In this document: in pieces, positions 49,021-61,170 of the stretch | Numbering within the stretch: the first letter of the stretch is position 1 | Layout of the letters: each line of letters begins with the position of its first letter | Source: Epiperipatus broadwayi | Taxonomy: Eukaryota > Onychophora > Udeonychophora > Euonychophora > Peripatidae | Length of the DNA: 64,000 bases | Assembly: GCA_028023455.1 (NCBI GenBank) | Contig: JAQFVV010006199.1 | Span: 5,096,972-5,160,971, forward strand | Direction: 5' to 3' | Translations under genes and position numbers: made by a program | Notes under the pieces: model-generated | Told to the model about the DNA's origin: nothing | Seen by the model: the letters and a program-made list of their open reading frames with translations, nothing else | Databases searched by the model: none

Positions 49021-50010
49021 CTATATATGACTATAATTGTAGCCAACATTAAACAATTCATTCAAATGTATTTCAATATTTTTGCCTTTATTGAATGGAT
49101 ATTTGCAAAGTCTATTATTTCTAAATAAGAAGGACTTCAAACCTGCCATTTTGTGTGAAAGTGGCACTCTTGATTTATATGGAATATAACCACTTTTTAT
49201 TAATGGTTTAATGGTCATATAGTAATCCAGCATATTTTGATTTCTAGTTAATTTAAAATCAAGCAACTGAATGACATTTTCATCTGGTTTTATCCATTTT
49301 AGGCCTTTTATACCATTTAATTCTTTAAACAACTCATTAATTGTATTTGGTTTGCCATATACAAAAACATCATCAACATATTGATAATATACAGTAATAT
49401 TTTTTGATAAAATTCCTTTTTCAAAATATTTTCTTCATATGTAGAAATTGCAAAATTACATATTTGAGCAACAGTAGATAAAACTCATTATCTAGTCCTT
49501 GCCCATTTTATAAAAATCCTTTTTAAAAACTGCATTAATATTTTTATCAATAATTAATATTTCCGTTATAAATTTTATTATTTTTGCATTAACTTTTTTA
49601 AAACTTAATGTGTTGGAAATAATTTCAATAGATGCTAATTGATCAATTGATCGATACATTTCACTTACATCTAGACTAAATATTATATCATTAACATCAA
49701 TCTTAACATTACAGATTTTATTAACAAAATCAAATGAAGAACATATTGTATATTTGCCAAAACCAATTATTTCTTGTAGCATTTTCTCAATTAAACCACA
49801 CATTTTATAATAAAATGCCCCCGCCCCCAATCAACCATTAAACATAATGTCTCAATTTCTTTATGCTGTTTTATATTTTAAAAAATCCTGGGACATATTG
49901 CAGCAGAAGGATAAATTTTATTATTAGTACTATTATCAATCACATTATTTTTGGCTTTTTTAAAAATGTTATTAATAAATTGAAAATGTAAATTTTCTAT
50001 ATTTACTATA
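49021..50010 (-). pseudogene. PLE reverse transcriptase, main part
   Basis: Minus-strand pieces in order: IYPSAAICPRIF near 49915 (position of the P-iYG-PK motif), TICSSFDFVNKI, IIFSLDVSEMYRSI (motif A, catalytic Asp kept), FYKMGKG, then after a frame change YQYVDDVFVYGK at ~49375 (motif C, both catalytic Asp kept), LLDFKLTRNQ, and SRVPLSHKMAGLKSFLFRNN, corresponding to the S-hP--HK-----L--R segment of PLE RTs. Stops or shifts occur near 49890, 49830, 49490 and 49400. The RT would copy the element RNA. YVDD with the later HK motif distinguishes PLE from LINE and LTR enzymes. Confidence 0.82.
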
Positions 50011-50011
50011 A

Positions 50012-50441
50012 TAATATTTACTGAGGCTGTAACCTCAAGAATATGCGTGTAAAATGCGATAGTAGGGACCTCTACAGGTGTTTAACCATAAACTTACACT
50101 ATGGAAGAAAAGAGGGGAACTCTTCTTTACTTCAACCTACTTTCTATATAAATAGGTGAAGCTGAAGCGGTTAGATCTGTGAGCATGAAGCTATTCAATA
50201 CTTCACTGATTAAGTCTACATTTCTTATTACACATTAATACTTGCAAAATCTTTCGATTTACGAGTCAATGGAAAGATTTTATAGTTAGAAATCTATTAC
50301 AGTAATTTAAAGTTATAATTATAAATTTATTGAATGCACATTGATTACATAAGTAATATTTGCTGAGGCTATAACCTCGAGAATATGCGTGCAAATGCGA
50401 TAGTAGGGACCTCTACAGGTGTTTAATCACAAGCTTACGCT
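50012..50441 (-). mobile_element. 430-bp insertion with direct terminal module-A repeats and TATA-like box (TRIM or LTR-like)
   Basis: Module A occurs in the same orientation at both ends (50018-50105 and 50356-50438), around a unique ~250-bp middle. The middle contains ctatataaatag (50145-50156) followed ~20 bp later by gatctgtgagcatgaagc, which resembles a small pol II core promoter on the + strand. It interrupts the PLE RT region. Module A elsewhere is solo (46855) or an inverted pair (16971). It may be a miniature LTR element or a tandem derivative of a solo LTR. No primer-binding site was identified. Strand is assigned only by convention. Confidence 0.5.
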
Positions 50442-50442
50442 T

Positions 50443-50890
50443 TCATAAGTTAAGATTCTTCATTTCAGTAATAGCTTTGTCTTTATAATCAGATTTCAGT
50501 AATAAACACATTCTATGTCCTTTATCTTCTTTTATACAGATTAAATTATTCTCATATGCAATTTTTTTAAATTTAGATATTTGTATGTTCCAATCATAAT
50601 TCATTTTATAATTAAACTTTTTTTCCTTTCCTTTTTTTACTATATAAACTTTTAAATCAGATTTAATTATGCTAAAGGAATTTTCAACTGAAGATTTCAA
50701 TTCTAGATCACTGTTTTTCCACTGACAACCAACATATTTTGCATCAAAATTTAATATATGTTTTTCTTGAAAATCGAGATCCACATTTGACAAATTAACG
50801 TAATTATTATCTTGAGACTGACTTTTAAAGCCCTTATAATCAAGAAGTTAATTTTTTTATCAATTTTCATACACATTTTTTTTATAATAT
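50443..50890 (-). pseudogene. PLE region upstream of the RT core
   Basis: A 116-codon minus-strand frame (50793-50443) contains KKIAYENNLICIKEDKGHRM and LLKSDYKDKAITEMKNL. This matches the early PLE RT motif in which an (A)DKG-(V)V segment is followed by a D/S-Y----- helix; ADKG is KEDKG here. The frame ends at the border of the 430-bp insertion and continues in concept at 50010. Upstream it is cut by the TTAA element at 50897. Confidence 0.7.
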
Positions 50891-50897
50891 CAATTAA

Positions 50898-51642
50898 CCC
50901 TTTTCCCACCTCTTATGAAGCTACTCGTCGACATCTGACATCACTCTAACTCTGCCAGTTCTTATGCTAAAATATTCATTTGAGAGGTTTTGATTAGGTT
51001 TTTAAAAGTTCTGTAAGATGGTGCCCTCTTCCGATTTATTTTACAAGTAAAAAATAAAAAAAATGCATTTAAACCTAAACAAAGAAAGAACATGAGTTGT
51101 GATTGGTTGTTATGGTGCTCTCAGCCGAAAAAGACATTCTGATTGGCTGGAAAGAACAAAGAAACCGCCTGATCTAAGAAAATAAAGAAAAACGCTGAGA
51201 TTTTCATTTCGAATATGATTTAACGTATTATAAAAGTATATTTTGAGAAATTTCAAATTATTTTCAGATAGAATACTAAAAAAACAAAATTATTTTCGAA
51301 AAATATTGAAGATTTTAGTAAAAATATTTAAGATTTAGTAAAAAGAAATATTTACTTTTCTATAACGTAAAAGTCAACCTTTTTGTTTATATTATAGCTT
51401 TTATGTTGCCGAAATTGAATATTTTAGAATAAATAAATAGCAATTTATTTTTGAAAGAACTTTCGTTATCTTCATAACCTGAAAAATTAGTAATATACTT
51501 TTTATAAACGTATCTGAGTTGAATTTAATATTATAGGCGAATATGTTTTAACAATAGGCTTTGTCTTCAGTTTGTGAGTTGGCCAATTAAAAGATTTGAT
51601 TTTTACCTCATACAACCAATAATATAATTAGCGGTTAAAAGG
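50898..51642 (+). mobile_element. piggyBac-like non-autonomous element, copy 2
   Basis: A 745-bp sequence bounded by TTAA at 50894-50897 and 51643-51646. It is nearly base-for-base the same as 22612-23355 (same ends and internal words such as ctctaactctgccagttctt and gttggccaattaaaagattt), with few substitutions and small indels. It sits within the N-terminal part of the PLE, giving a dated insertion. There is no transposase frame. Confidence 0.78.
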
Positions 51643-51646
51643 TTAA

Positions 51647-51966
51647 ATAACACCTGACAATTACTTTTAAAATTAAACCAATTATCTCTGTTATTCAAGT
51701 CAATTAAATAATTAAAACTTTTTAAATATCGCCTTTTATCAAATATTAAACATTTGCACATGGAAATTATACTTCATAATACAATCATTTTCATATAACA
51801 TAGCATATTCTTAAACAACTTGCAAGACATATTAACTTTTATTTGACAGCAATTTGGATATATTTTTAATTTTTTGCAATTATATAAAAACTGCATTCTA
51901 CAATTTAAATCAATTATTTTGAAAGTTATCTTTCTCCATTCTATAATAATCCACATTTCATTCCTG
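51647..51966 (-). pseudogene. PLE N-terminal region
   Basis: A 60-codon minus-strand frame (51956-51774) includes RKITFKIIDLNCRMQFLYNC and CKKLKIYPN, resembling the conserved start of PLE proteins (F---L-F---C----P-G-). It begins directly after the upstream partial copy ends at 51967, as expected for the pLTR/ORF junction. Downstream it is interrupted by the TTAA element. Recognition is weak on its own and rests on position. Confidence 0.5.
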
Positions 51967-52446
51967 CCTGTATTTTTTCAAAGTAATATGCATAATTATA
52001 CAATTGAATATTTATAAATACAGTAATTAGATAATTAAAATTTTTATCCACTTAGGAGTGCTTTAGATTATCCTAGTAATCTTTGTCTACTAACACTTTG
52101 AAAGGCTAACATTTCCACCATTCCATGATCTTAACATTTGCTGTCTGCCTGTTAATTAAGTCATGTTTGTATTTGTGTATTAGCAGAGGTTCCTTTATTT
52201 TCCTTTTATTGTTATTTTTTTTCAATTTTCAATATTTTTACATTATTAAAATTTAAGTCAAAACCATAAATACATGACTTATTATGGTCATAAAAACAGA
52301 TGCTGAAATATTATTATTTACTTTACAATTTTGTTTCGATTTCTGAAATCATTTTAATAACAGCAGTGCTCTTTAGTTCTTTTTCCCAATGTACATCTTG
52401 ATTCACCTTTATATACACTGTCACACTTACATATCCATTTATAAAA
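51967..52446 (-). repeat. Upstream PLE direct repeat (pLTR) with a second GIY-YIG remnant
   Basis: It matches 47909-48420 through cctagtaatctt, ttaagtcatgttt, taagtcaaaaccataaatac, tgctgaaatattattat and atatccatttataaa. Translation of the minus strand gives FYKWICKCDSVYKGESR then RTKEH and, later, HKYKHDLINRQ. This copy keeps C-CDS, GES and R-KEH but has YKG for YIG; the downstream copy keeps YIG but not EH. The copies have therefore decayed independently since the partial tandem structure formed. Confidence 0.8.
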
Positions 52447-52479
52447 TCTGATTATAAAGAAAAATAAAATTGCTCAATT

Positions 52480-52850
52480 ATTGGGCGGCAATTGTAATGG
52501 AAAGCTATTTTATCAAAGTACTGAATTGGAAAGCTAATTATATCATCTTATTTATGATCTTAAATAAATTTATTAAAGCTTAGTTAATCATAGTGCCACA
52601 TTGTGGAGCCCATTGTAATGGAAATTTTACAACCACTGAATAATCAATCAAGCTCACACATTGTAATAGTATACCTTGAACCCATCAATTAATTAATCAA
52701 GTCACACATTGCAAAGTGTCAGTTGTAATGGAAATTGTATGCATATTAGACAATAAACTAACCCAATCATTGGATGGTTTAATAATTGATTAAATATTAC
52801 AATATTACCTATCTGACTAGGTGTACATAAAATATGCCTGAACACTAAAG
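52480..52850 (+). repeat. Degenerate ~120-bp tandem repeat, 3 units
   Basis: The word attgtaatggaaa or ttgtaatggaaa recurs at 52491, 52612 and 52733 (spacing 121 each), preceded in two units by cacattg-rich sequence. Units are otherwise poorly conserved. It directly adjoins the PLE edge. Confidence 0.6.
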
Positions 52851-53589
52851 AGCAATAATAAGACACATTAAATGATTTACCTTCAGAGTTAACTTGACCA
52901 GTGAGATTGAATTATTCACCAAAATATAAATTGGAAACAAAGAGAATTTTACTGATTCCAACCTATATTTGCAGATGGGGATAATATGTAAAACAATATA
53001 CTAATTAGTGATGGCTTAAATGAATAATTATAAAATTAAATATTGTCAAAACACAAAAATTATCATTTAAGTATTTCTAAGTCTCAAGCATTATCTATTG
53101 ACTTTTGTACTGAAAAGAGAAAAATAAAGGAATTTCAAATAAATCACAAAGTCATTTCATATAAAACAAATGGTAGAACCTTTATTCTAATTGTGGTTTG
53201 AATTTCATTTCATATGACAATAATTATATTAAACACATACAATATTTGTTTACCTTTTAAGTTTTCATTTTAATTCAATACTATTTAAATTAACAATATT
53301 TGCTAGCAATAGGCCTTTACACAAAAATTATTAGTATTCTCTTCCTACTGTGTTGGATATTTATATTATTCATTTTCTATTAAAATTATACCCCTCTTTT
53401 GGACTCACACTCACCCATTAATAAGATCAAGCCTGGATTTAAAGACTGTTAATAAGACTTGATTTATATAAGAATAGGCTCCAAACATGAGTATCCACTT
53501 ACACTTTTAAAACATTTATAGACTGAGGGCATACCAACTTAATATCAGTTTGTTAGTCCATGTGTGAAGATAATGTTCTCCAACAAGAT
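52851..53589. other. Non-coding AT-rich stretch
   Basis: No gene or repeat recognised. Confidence 0.35.
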
Positions 53590-53590
53590 G

Positions 53591-53665
<75 letters not shown>
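53590..53665. repeat. (AC)n-(AT)n compound microsatellite
   Basis: About 15 AC units (53590-53618) followed by about 23 AT units (53619-53664), uninterrupted. Confidence 0.97.
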
Positions 53666-53667
<2 letters not shown>

Positions 53668-54700
53668 TTACTAAATTATTATATATAGTTCAGATTTACA
53701 TGGGCATATACTTGCTTTCAATTAATATTAGCATTATATTATGTTCTAAATTAGAAATTACTAAGGAATATTGCAAGCACAATGATAGTTATAATCCAAC
53801 AGAAAGACAGCACAGTTCTAATATTAGCAATAAAATAACTGTTACAATGTTAATCAGAAATATATGTTTACATTTTTATTCATGAACATTTTCAATTATA
53901 TAAAAATATATTCAAATGTAATAAAAATCACTGGCTTATAAATTAAATAAAATGAAAATAAAATATTAAATAATATGAAAAGATTTATTATCAAGTATAA
54001 TCTTGATTATATTCATTTCCATAAAATAATAATAATAAACATTTATTTATCTTAAGCAATTGTGTAGATGACCGAAAATAATGTACTTTATAGGTGTAAG
54101 CAACAATAGAAAAGTTGCCAAACAATAAAAGTTTCAGTGTATTCATCTATAGAAACATTCAATTATTCCATGATTTTTATAGAAGAAAAGTCAAGCTAAA
54201 TCAAGAATAAAATAATGGAATTTGGAAAGAATTTTACAATGTTTGGCATCTTTTATCTCATATATATATATATATATCAGTTATTCACAATGTAAACTAA
54301 TATTTTGATTTGTATAAGAAAGCAATTTCATGTGATATATATATATATATTGTACCGGTAAGATTTGTACATCCAAACAACAAAATATAGAGTATAGATA
54401 AAAGACACTAAAGCTGATCAAAACCCATTCCACCTTACTCCATAACTTAATACCCTGTGAATGACATTTTCTAAGTTACACATGAATTGAATTTAATCAC
54501 AGGCTGGAAGTAGCAAGGACTCTTGGAGTAAATGAATAAATTATTATCAATGCGCACACATGGCTAAGTGAACTAACAATGTATTAATAGTTCATCACTA
54601 AGTCTCCTAATAGAGGTATTCATATACATAATGATATACAGATAAATTAATATGGAGTTGAATATAAATTGACTACAAACAATAAAGAAATAGAAACAGT
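53666..54700. other. Non-coding AT-rich stretch with TA runs
   Basis: TA runs at about 54259-54277 and 54336-54350. A 61-codon frame (53700-53885) is chance-level. Nothing recognised. Confidence 0.35.
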
Positions 54701-56640
54701 TATATTTTAAATAATAATTTAATCAATAAAATGAAAAAATCATAAATAAAACACACAATATTTATATAATTCGTACTGCGGGATATGCTGGCAGGCATCA
54801 CATAGTTAATGAGATTGGTAATTACATATTTCTCTCATATTTTTTTAATAAAATAATTTGTGGTGACCACATTTATGCTTATTTAATATGCCAAATCCTA
54901 GCTAGTCTTCAGTCTGCCAAATCACATGGAACATATAAGCCAAAGATATATAAATAAACATATAGTGCTTCTGTAGCATCTGTCATATAGAATAGGTTAA
55001 GAGTTGAGCACATAATCAGGCTCAAAGGTTTTCAGGTTAGCATGATAATGTAGATTAGGGTTCAGCTGAGTGCTAATAATCATTTAACATAAGGGAGATA
55101 AAACTGGTTTATATTAGGTCTACTGACACAAGCTATAGCACATATTAAAATATTAATAAAGATAAAGGTGTGAGTGGGTCATTATTCACGGGCTTCAGCA
55201 TCGAATTATTGGCGCCCTAAGACTGAATGACTTGCTACAAATAGAACATTAGTAGTTCAGGGAGTCGGATAAGCTTTAATATTAATCTGGACCCTTGTGT
55301 TCCAGTTCTAAAATAGTTTGCTTTACCCGAACTAGAAGTATGAGGGTGGCCTCCAACAGCACTCATAAGAAAAGCATGCAGCAAGCAGTTAATATATTAT
55401 AGGTACTTTATAATGACATGGTTACAATCTATACATATATAAAATGTAAATGCATTTAACTAACTTAAAATACCTTAATTAAAATAGATAGCATTTATTT
55501 GCATATCTAAATAACACAGTTCCCAAGTCTTGTATCTCAAACATATTACCTAGGGACTAAATTAATTAGTAACCCATATTAAGATCAAACCTGCATCTCT
55601 AATACATATTAATCTAGGAAGAAAAAAGCATATTTGAAGAGCAATTACTGATAAAATATTATAAATATGCTTTAATAATACTCCTGTGGCTAGTTCCTGA
55701 TATACAAATTACATATATAAAAAGTTAACTAAGCAAATTACAACTTTATCTAGGATGTAACTGATTACTACAATATTAATACATAAAATTAATCAGTATA
55801 AATAATAATAAGATCATGAAACAGCGAGTTGAGAATAATAATTCAAATATTTAATATTTATTAAAATGAAGATATGAAAATATCTTTGTGAAAAATAATT
55901 AAATTTATATATATAAATACTCGCGGTTTCAAGTTATTTGGCATATTAAAATACATATAATGATAAAATCATGAAAGTAAATTAAAAGAAAATAAATAGA
56001 CATAAAAGACCACAGTAATAGCTTAAATTAGATTATTAAAGTGTTTTACATTTTTAAAAAATGAGTTTTCAAAGTACAAGTTTTAATTTCAGACAAGATT
56101 ACATTTTATATTCATTTAAGAATTTATCAGGTTTAGTTACAGAACTTAATGAAAAACGATTTTTAAATGTTGTTTATTATATAGCTAGCTTAGGTAGATA
56201 TTGCAAAATTAACAGTTTATACACAGAGCTCTGAAATAATTAGAAAGGTTACCAGTTTGATTCTTTGCAGCTTCCGGCACTTGGATGATGATGGCACTAT
56301 TTTTCTTGATGGGCGGCTAGGTTTCCATAGATATCCTCTTACAATAGTAGGCTGATGGCTATGCTGTAATTTAGTCCATTACAGCTGTGATGGTTAACTG
56401 CAACTACAGGCCAAGTTGGGACCCTGGTGTACCATATCCCACAAGGGATGCGGTGAATTTATGTCTTTTTACCCCGCCATGTTAAAAATAAAAATGCATG
56501 TGGATTCAGCTTCATACTCTTTCCAAACAATATAGTATATATCTATTGCCTACAAACATTGCACTATTTATACAAGTTTATTGCTGAACATCTGCTTGTT
56601 TTTCAGTTTTTTACACAGCTAGAAAATCCCCTGAAATCTA
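54701..56640. other. Unclassified, more complex stretch; possible old element
   Basis: It is less AT-rich than its flanks, with unique-looking sequence (54900-55400, 56240-56500) and no open frame. TGGCGCCC at 55210-55217 could be read as a tRNA-Lys-type primer-binding site, but no LTR pair, gag or pol accompanies it. It shares acacagagctctg (56223) with 13515. It may be a dead relative of whatever lies at 11.7-13.9 kb. Confidence 0.25.
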
Positions 56641-57850
56641 AGTCATTTAATACTTAAAATGTAACCTTAACCTGGTGTCACAGTTTAAATGTCAGTTCGT
56701 ATTGTTCTATATTTTATGACTTGGCTAATTTCAAAAGAATATTAATTCTCAGAAATGCTATTGTCAATTTTAAGGCTATTAAACCAGACTGAAGCCAGAT
56801 CAAGATTGTCAAGGTGGTCTAATCTAAATTGTTTACAATTTAACTAAAAACTGAATTTATAATCAGTATAAAACTAATTCTGCCACCATATATGTATAAT
56901 TGCAGTACCTGAAATATACTCTATATATACGCGATTCCAGCAAAATAAAGATAAAATAGATTAACGTTTTAAATTAAATCGTTTTTTCTTTAACTACGCG
57001 ACTTTTAAAACAAACATATATCTGTAATATATACATATGTCATCCAATTACAGGCTTATCACTCGCAGATATACGTGCGATCATACATACATAGACGCTT
57101 AATGTTGTTTGTGTAGGTACTCTGAAAGGGTTTAAACTTGGCATAGGTATAGGTGTAAGGGTAATATAAGTGAAACAGGCAAGCATTCAAAATTGACTGT
57201 TTTAATATATATATAAAGATTTAAACTATAAATTATATGTTCTGATATTGCAGTGATTTATATTATGTTATATAAAACAATTATTACTCTTTTTTATGTA
57301 AGTTGAAATGCTTACAGACCTCGTTGCAATATTCTATATTAATTTTCATTATAAAAAAGTACAAAAAATAACGTAAGTTTAGTAAATGTACTGAGATAAA
57401 ATATTAGTTAATTTCAAAAGTCATTCTACGGATGTAGGAAAAGCAACAATCCAGTAATTATTTACTAATACACGCTTTTTTGATATGCTATTATTAGAAG
57501 TATTTGTTTTATATATTTGCATACAGCATAACTTAAAAATTATGCAATATAGAAATTAAGTTCTTTTAGTCATTGATTTCAATCCGTTTTTGTGAATTTA
57601 CTAAAATACAAATATGTTGTTTTTTATATAGCTATTGGATAATGCAAACATTAATTATAGTTATATAGATCATATTATTAACAATTTCCAACCATTTTAT
57701 ATATCTAGAGAAAAGGTTTTTTGACTGGAGAGAGACTTAATGAGCTTATTTACTTGAAATATATATTGCATATAGATTATATCAGCATTTTTCAAAAAAT
57801 AAGTAATATGTGACCTATTGATTTTAATTTTTTTTTCATGTGTCATAGCA
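56641..57850. other. Non-coding AT-rich stretch
   Basis: No gene, RNA or repeat recognised. Confidence 0.35.
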
Positions 57851-57925
57851 TCAGTCGGGAAGCGAACCCGCTAACCCGGGACAACTGCTTGTAAAGAAGC
57901 TGTCGCTGACCTCTCGACCACCAAT
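57851..57925 (-). repeat. tRNA-like sequence, second copy
   Basis: On the minus strand, GGTCGAGAGGTCAGC (57919-57905) is an A box and D-arm. CGGG-TTCGCTT-CCCG (57870-57856) is a perfect 4-bp T-arm with a 7-base loop. The middle acaagcagttgtcccggg matches 34054-34071 at all but one base. After the T-arm, gatgctatgacacat recalls acgctttgacacatt at 34086, and here an A-rich tract follows. A common 3' flank beyond the tRNA-like part argues for a SINE-type family rather than two unrelated tRNA pseudogenes. Confidence 0.6.
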
Positions 57926-60900
57926 GTTTGACTATTAATTTTAATTTTATAAATCAATTCATTTACTAAGTTTTATATAAATAACAGAAATTCAATAATA
58001 AATCATTTTTTAAATATAAACTCTAATTCAAAATGTTTTCTTTTTGTAACAAAAAAAAGTTTATGATTTTATTCCTTTTCGCAGGTACGTATGTTATCTA
58101 ATAAATTTATAACAGGCTGTTCAAAGGAAATCGCTACATGAAAAAAAAAACAAAAACAACAACTTTATTCAATAATTTATTGGGTTTTTCATTGTATCGT
58201 TAACTAATCAAGACATGTAGGCTTTAATGGATGTTAATAAACAAGTACTTACACAATATTTTTTTTTAAGTAAATAAATTAAAGACTTTTTTTAAAAAAA
58301 TATATATATTACTTACAAAAAAAGTCTTTATTCATAAAACTAATAATTTACTTGTTATACGAAAAGTATTATTACATTTATATCAATACCTGCATATAAA
58401 TAGACTACATGAAATCTTGAAATATTAAAATTACAATCATTAATTTGTCAAAATATTAAAATATAAAATGTAAAAGTATCAGTGTTCAAGTAAAAGTAAA
58501 TTGCCTCAAATATATTGTTCAAGTAAGAAAAATATATATTCTATTTCAAATTATAATACTAAAGGTAAAATGAATGATAAGAACAATTGAAAAAGTACAA
58601 ATTATTGTACAATATATATATTATACCATTATTTTAATATTATGGGCAATACATTAATATACAATTAACTTTTTATGAGAAAATGTATTACTTTTATTTA
58701 TTAAATAACTTTTAGCACTGCGTTATAATGTATTTCTGAATTCGTTTTTAACACCTTTATGCTTTTAATATTAGCATTATTAAATAGTTCGACACGATCT
58801 TAAGGAACATACGTGTGCAGTATAATTGGGCAGATTCATTTGAAATATCCATGTACATTGATGTCTTCTACAAAGGAGAATTTTAGAATAAATTATTAAT
58901 CAGTAAATTGAATATGTTTTTATTAAATTAAATTTTTTAAAACAAATGTAAAAACATATTATAAACACTAGAAGGAAAAATATATTTGCCTTATAAAATT
59001 TGTTTATCAATTTAGTTCATTGTAGTAAAAGTATTCGATATATTTTTATTTAAAAGTAGTCAACTAATTATGTATACTCTAATAATTTTGAATACAATAA
59101 AATCAAATTTGAAATTTAATAATATTAGCCTAGAATTTGTCAATTAATTTGATTATGGCTTTTCCTTTCCAGTGATAAATATATAAATATTATTTTCCTT
59201 ACAAGTTTACAGTACAACAATTTTATATTTAAGTCATAAAAACTGAACATAAAAACTCATAAAGATGACTTTAAAAAAAAAATAGAAACGAAAGTTGCTG
59301 AAAATGAAGAATGCCAAAATACTGAAACTAAACTATCAATTTAATTTGCTTTCTTCTTTCTATTTTTAACAATAAATATATTCTGCATTATAAATTTTAA
59401 AGTATTCATGTAGATGCATAAAGTATAATTATTTTAAACACAGACCAAGAAAAATAACTTTGAAATCTAATAACGCTGAGATCAAAAATAATATAAAACA
59501 AAATGTTGATAAAATTTTGGAAATCTAAGCACTCAGCATGGAATCTCTAAATCTATGTACTATTGGTTGAAAAAATATACATCCTACAAGAGGTGCTTCT
59601 AATTGGCATCTCAACTTAAAATATAATGCGTTCATAGAATTTCAGTTTTGAGAATAATATCACATATTATTCATATTTTATTACCTTATTTGCATTTAGT
59701 TTTTTAATTATTTTTACTCAAATACAAATATTAATTTTAATTTTAATCCAGAAAAATACTATCAAAAAAATCAATATTGGCACTTAAAATAAATCATTTG
59801 TAATAAAGAAAGAATGCTGTAGGGGAAAGCAAATTTTGAACAGGACTATAATGATGTCAATGCTCATCTTTATGTTACATTAAAAAATAAATAAAAGACA
59901 ATGATTTCATTTTAAAAGTTTAAATTGTAGCAATACAAAATTAATTGAAACTCAACTAGCAATATAACAGAAGACAGTAGTGCAATCATTTATGAAATAA
60001 TTTAGCTATTGTTTAAGGAAATTTTTTTTTTGTAAAGGAGTTTTGTCAGCAATGTAAAGCTACCCAGAGTTCTTAAAAATTGCATAGAATTACAAAGTAT
60101 AATCTGACTATTATCTCATATAAGACTGCTGCTAAACATTATTTTGAAATACAGCAAATCCATAATCAATGATTTATTAATTTAGATTAGATATGTACAT
60201 TTGTGTTTTATTTTGTGATTTGAAAGTGTATTTTAGTTTTCTTTAAACTATAACTATGGAGATTTAAACACTTAATTTTATATGTATTTTTTTTTCATTT
60301 GTAATTTTGTATTTTCCTAGTTAAATCGTTCTTTTGTGTGATAAAAATTAGGCTTGTGGTGTGCCTAGAATGAATTATGCTAAATATGAGTAATTTAGTG
60401 TAAGCTACAATAAAGAAATAATATAACGGTTGACATTTTGAAACCAATTAATTCTATTTAGCAGACAACACGGCAATATAAATAAATATAAATCTTTTAT
60501 GTGTGTTTTGAACATCTAAATTGATTAATTTATTAACATGTTTCATATTTCTATTTTTAATAAATAAATAATTATTCATTATTAAAAATTTAATTTTTTC
60601 GTAACAGAAAGTAAATTCAAAACTTCAAAAAATAAAAGTAACTTTAAGAATAATATATCAATTTTGCAAATAAATAAATAGTATAATCACCATTATAGAA
60701 GCAATCAACATCTTCTTGAAGTTGGATATTGATTGATGACCCTTGTTTTCAGGAAGAGAATTGATTGTTTTGCATTGAGAACTCAGAATTTTGGTCCCAG
60801 GATAGTTACCATAGATCCAAATATTCAGCATATGGGGTCACATATTCTAAAGTCTGGCATTCAAAATGGAATGATTGTGCAACGTCAATGAATATCTCAA

Positions 60901-61059
60901 TATGGCAAAATAACTAGAATAAATTTCATATTCACTCATCTCATTTTCAAATTTGTAGTTAAAATGTGTGTATGAAACATTGTGATGGTATTTTAGGTGT
61001 AATTTATATCATCAATGATTAATTGTTAATTCTCTTTAAAAAATTTAAATATTATTTAA
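57926..61059. other. Long AT-rich non-coding stretch
   Basis: A small inverted repeat (taaagacttttttt with aaaaaaagtcttta, 58281-58334) is the only structure noted. No open frame above about 60 codons. Confidence 0.4.
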
Positions 61060-61170
61060 ACTTTTCAAATACATTCAGCAGTTGAAATAATTAGCAGATA
61101 AGTATATATATCTCAATGTTTTGAGTGGTATTATAATTCTCACTTTATCTGGTGTTGCTGGACAGATCAA
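61060..61170 (-). repeat. Degraded relative of the 45.7-46.0 kb hairpin and its loop
   Basis: tttaaacttttcaaatacat (61058) matches arm sequence at 45752. The stretch through gtggtattataattctcact parallels agtagtattattctccactc at 45833. The CTGAAGA equivalent is CCAGATAAAG and the CGAAAC equivalent is CAAAAC, so the hammerhead-like core is lost. No inverted partner arm was found. Confidence 0.55.

Larger units (their letters stand above)
47909..52446 (-). mobile_element. Penelope-like retroelement with direct terminal repeats and nested insertions
   Basis: Minus-strand order is an upstream partial copy with GIY-YIG sequence (52446-51967), N-terminal region (51966-51647), RT (50890-49021, interrupted) and the GIY-YIG endonuclease (about 48560-48000). 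The ~480-bp segments 47909-48420 and 51967-52446 are direct repeats. This is the partial tandem arrangement that forms pLTRs in PLEs. Insertions are a piggyBac-like element at 50898-51642, a 430-bp element with direct repeats at 50012-50441, and probably 48615-49018. All frames are broken, so it is an old, inactive copy. Outer limits are taken from the direct-repeat edges. Confidence 0.8.

Noticed and set aside
55210-55217. TGGCGCCC as a retroviral-type primer-binding site
   Set aside because: An 8-base match without LTRs, gag or pol nearby is not sufficient.
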